In this document: positions 5,854 to 6,254 of the stretch, in pieces
Numbering within the stretch: position 1 is the first letter of the stretch
Layout: each line of letters starts with the position of its first letter
DNA from: Cyclobacteriaceae bacterium
GTDB lineage: Bacteria > Bacteroidota > Bacteroidia > Cytophagales > Cyclobacteriaceae
Length of the DNA: 6,254 nt
NCBI GenBank assembly: GCA_013140395.1
Contig: JABFSY010000490.1
Coordinates: 1-6,254 of the forward strand
Direction: 5' to 3'
Program-made: the position numbers and the translations under genes
The notes under the pieces: generated by a model
Databases searched by the model: none
Told to the model about the DNA's origin: nothing
The model's input: the letters and a program-made list of their open reading frames with translations, nothing else

Positions 5854-6254
5854 CTAGTCGCGATTTTTAAAAAGGAATTTAAAGTATTGGAGAGTTGTTT
5901 TGAAAACCTTCATCTTTGATTGACCTTGTCGCTTGGAAGAGTGCAGTTTCATGGGTACCTCGATGACCCTGGCACCAGATTTTAAACTCTTCACCAAAAT
6001 TTCCAACATGCAAATGAAACCCGTTTCCTTTATGAGGACTGGGTGATTTGCTTTTACTCGCTTTAACAAACTGACAGAGTATACCCGATAGAAGGAACTC
6101 AACGTGAGAACCTGCATGTCAAATAAGAAACGGAACAAAAAATTAGCAACGGCAGAGGTGAATTTTCGATAGAAGGAAGTCTGATCAAAGCCGCCACCCT
6201 GTGCGTACACTGAAGCCAGTACCAAATCGTAATCCATTTTGTTGAGTGCGAGCA
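5854..6254 (-). CDS. Glycosyltransferase family 2 (polyprenyl-phosphate mannosyltransferase-like), C-terminal part
   Basis: The reverse-strand frame ends at the TAG at 5854-5856 and stays open to the window edge, giving the last 132 residues; the Met at 6235-6237 is internal. The fragment resembles the second half of DPM1-like GT2 enzymes: DYDLVLASVYAQGGG (family pattern VIGSRY..GG), VLTLSSFYRVYS (pattern DLTSGFRAYR), ETGFICMLEILVKSLKSGARVIEVPM (pattern GF..E.L..A...G..I.EVP) and a basic QGQSKMK end. Such enzymes transfer a sugar from a nucleotide donor to a lipid phosphate on the inner face of the cytoplasmic membrane. The DXD donor site is outside the window. No C-terminal membrane helix is visible, since the protein ends FKFLFKNRD. 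The substrate is not assignable. It converges on leuA with a 2-bp gap. Confidence 0.85.
   Translation of the reverse strand, partial: LALNKMDYDLVLASVYAQGGGFDQTSFYRKFTSAVANFLFRFLFDMQVLTLSSFYRVYSVSLLKRVKANHPVLIKETGFICMLEILVKSLKSGARVIEVPMKLHSSKRQGQSKMKVFKTTLQYFKFLFKNRD

Noticed and set aside
5854..6237. Glycosyltransferase starting at the Met at 6237 as a complete 127-residue gene
   Set aside because: The frame and family similarity continue upstream to the window edge and the donor-binding half would be missing; this is a gene cut by the window.

Overview
The window looks like a chromosomal segment of a Bacteroidota bacterium, most probably from the Cytophagales side of the phylum (inference). 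The pointers are a GH97 glycoside hydrolase, AT-rich gene leaders with few strong Shine-Dalgarno sequences, weak matches to the TAnnTTTG promoter element of this phylum, and a short LeuA whose wording resembles what I recall from flavobacteria and Cytophagales. No tRNA, rRNA, insertion sequence, phage gene or CRISPR array is visible.

Layout. Positions 1-662 hold the C-terminal end of a GH97 family alpha-glycosidase. After a 155-bp gap comes an OsmC-family peroxide-resistance protein (818-1228). The next gap holds one weak and one strong hairpin. A complete leucine biosynthesis cluster follows on the same strand: leuC (1414-2826), leuD (2896-3480), leuB (3554-4651) and leuA (4691-5851). The C-terminal part of a family 2 glycosyltransferase lies on the opposite strand (5854-6254) and converges on leuA with only 2 bp between the stop codons.

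Function. LeuA condenses 2-oxoisovalerate with acetyl-CoA to 2-isopropylmalate, LeuC-LeuD isomerises it to 3-isopropylmalate, and LeuB oxidises this to the precursor of 2-oxoisocaproate. A transaminase encoded elsewhere would finish leucine. All four proteins keep their diagnostic catalytic or cluster-binding residues. LeuA stops where the leucine-sensing C-terminal domain would normally begin, so feedback control by the usual allosteric route is probably absent.

The most unusual signal is between the leu genes. All three internal junctions consist almost entirely of degenerate 7-bp tandem repeats that start at or within one base of the upstream stop codon and run to within a few bases of the next start. 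Two junctions (leuC/leuD and leuD/leuB) use TCGTT-type heptads followed by complementary AACGA-type heptads, so each can fold into a hairpin. The third (leuB/leuA) uses a different heptad, ATTCTAA. The gaps outside the cluster do not show this.
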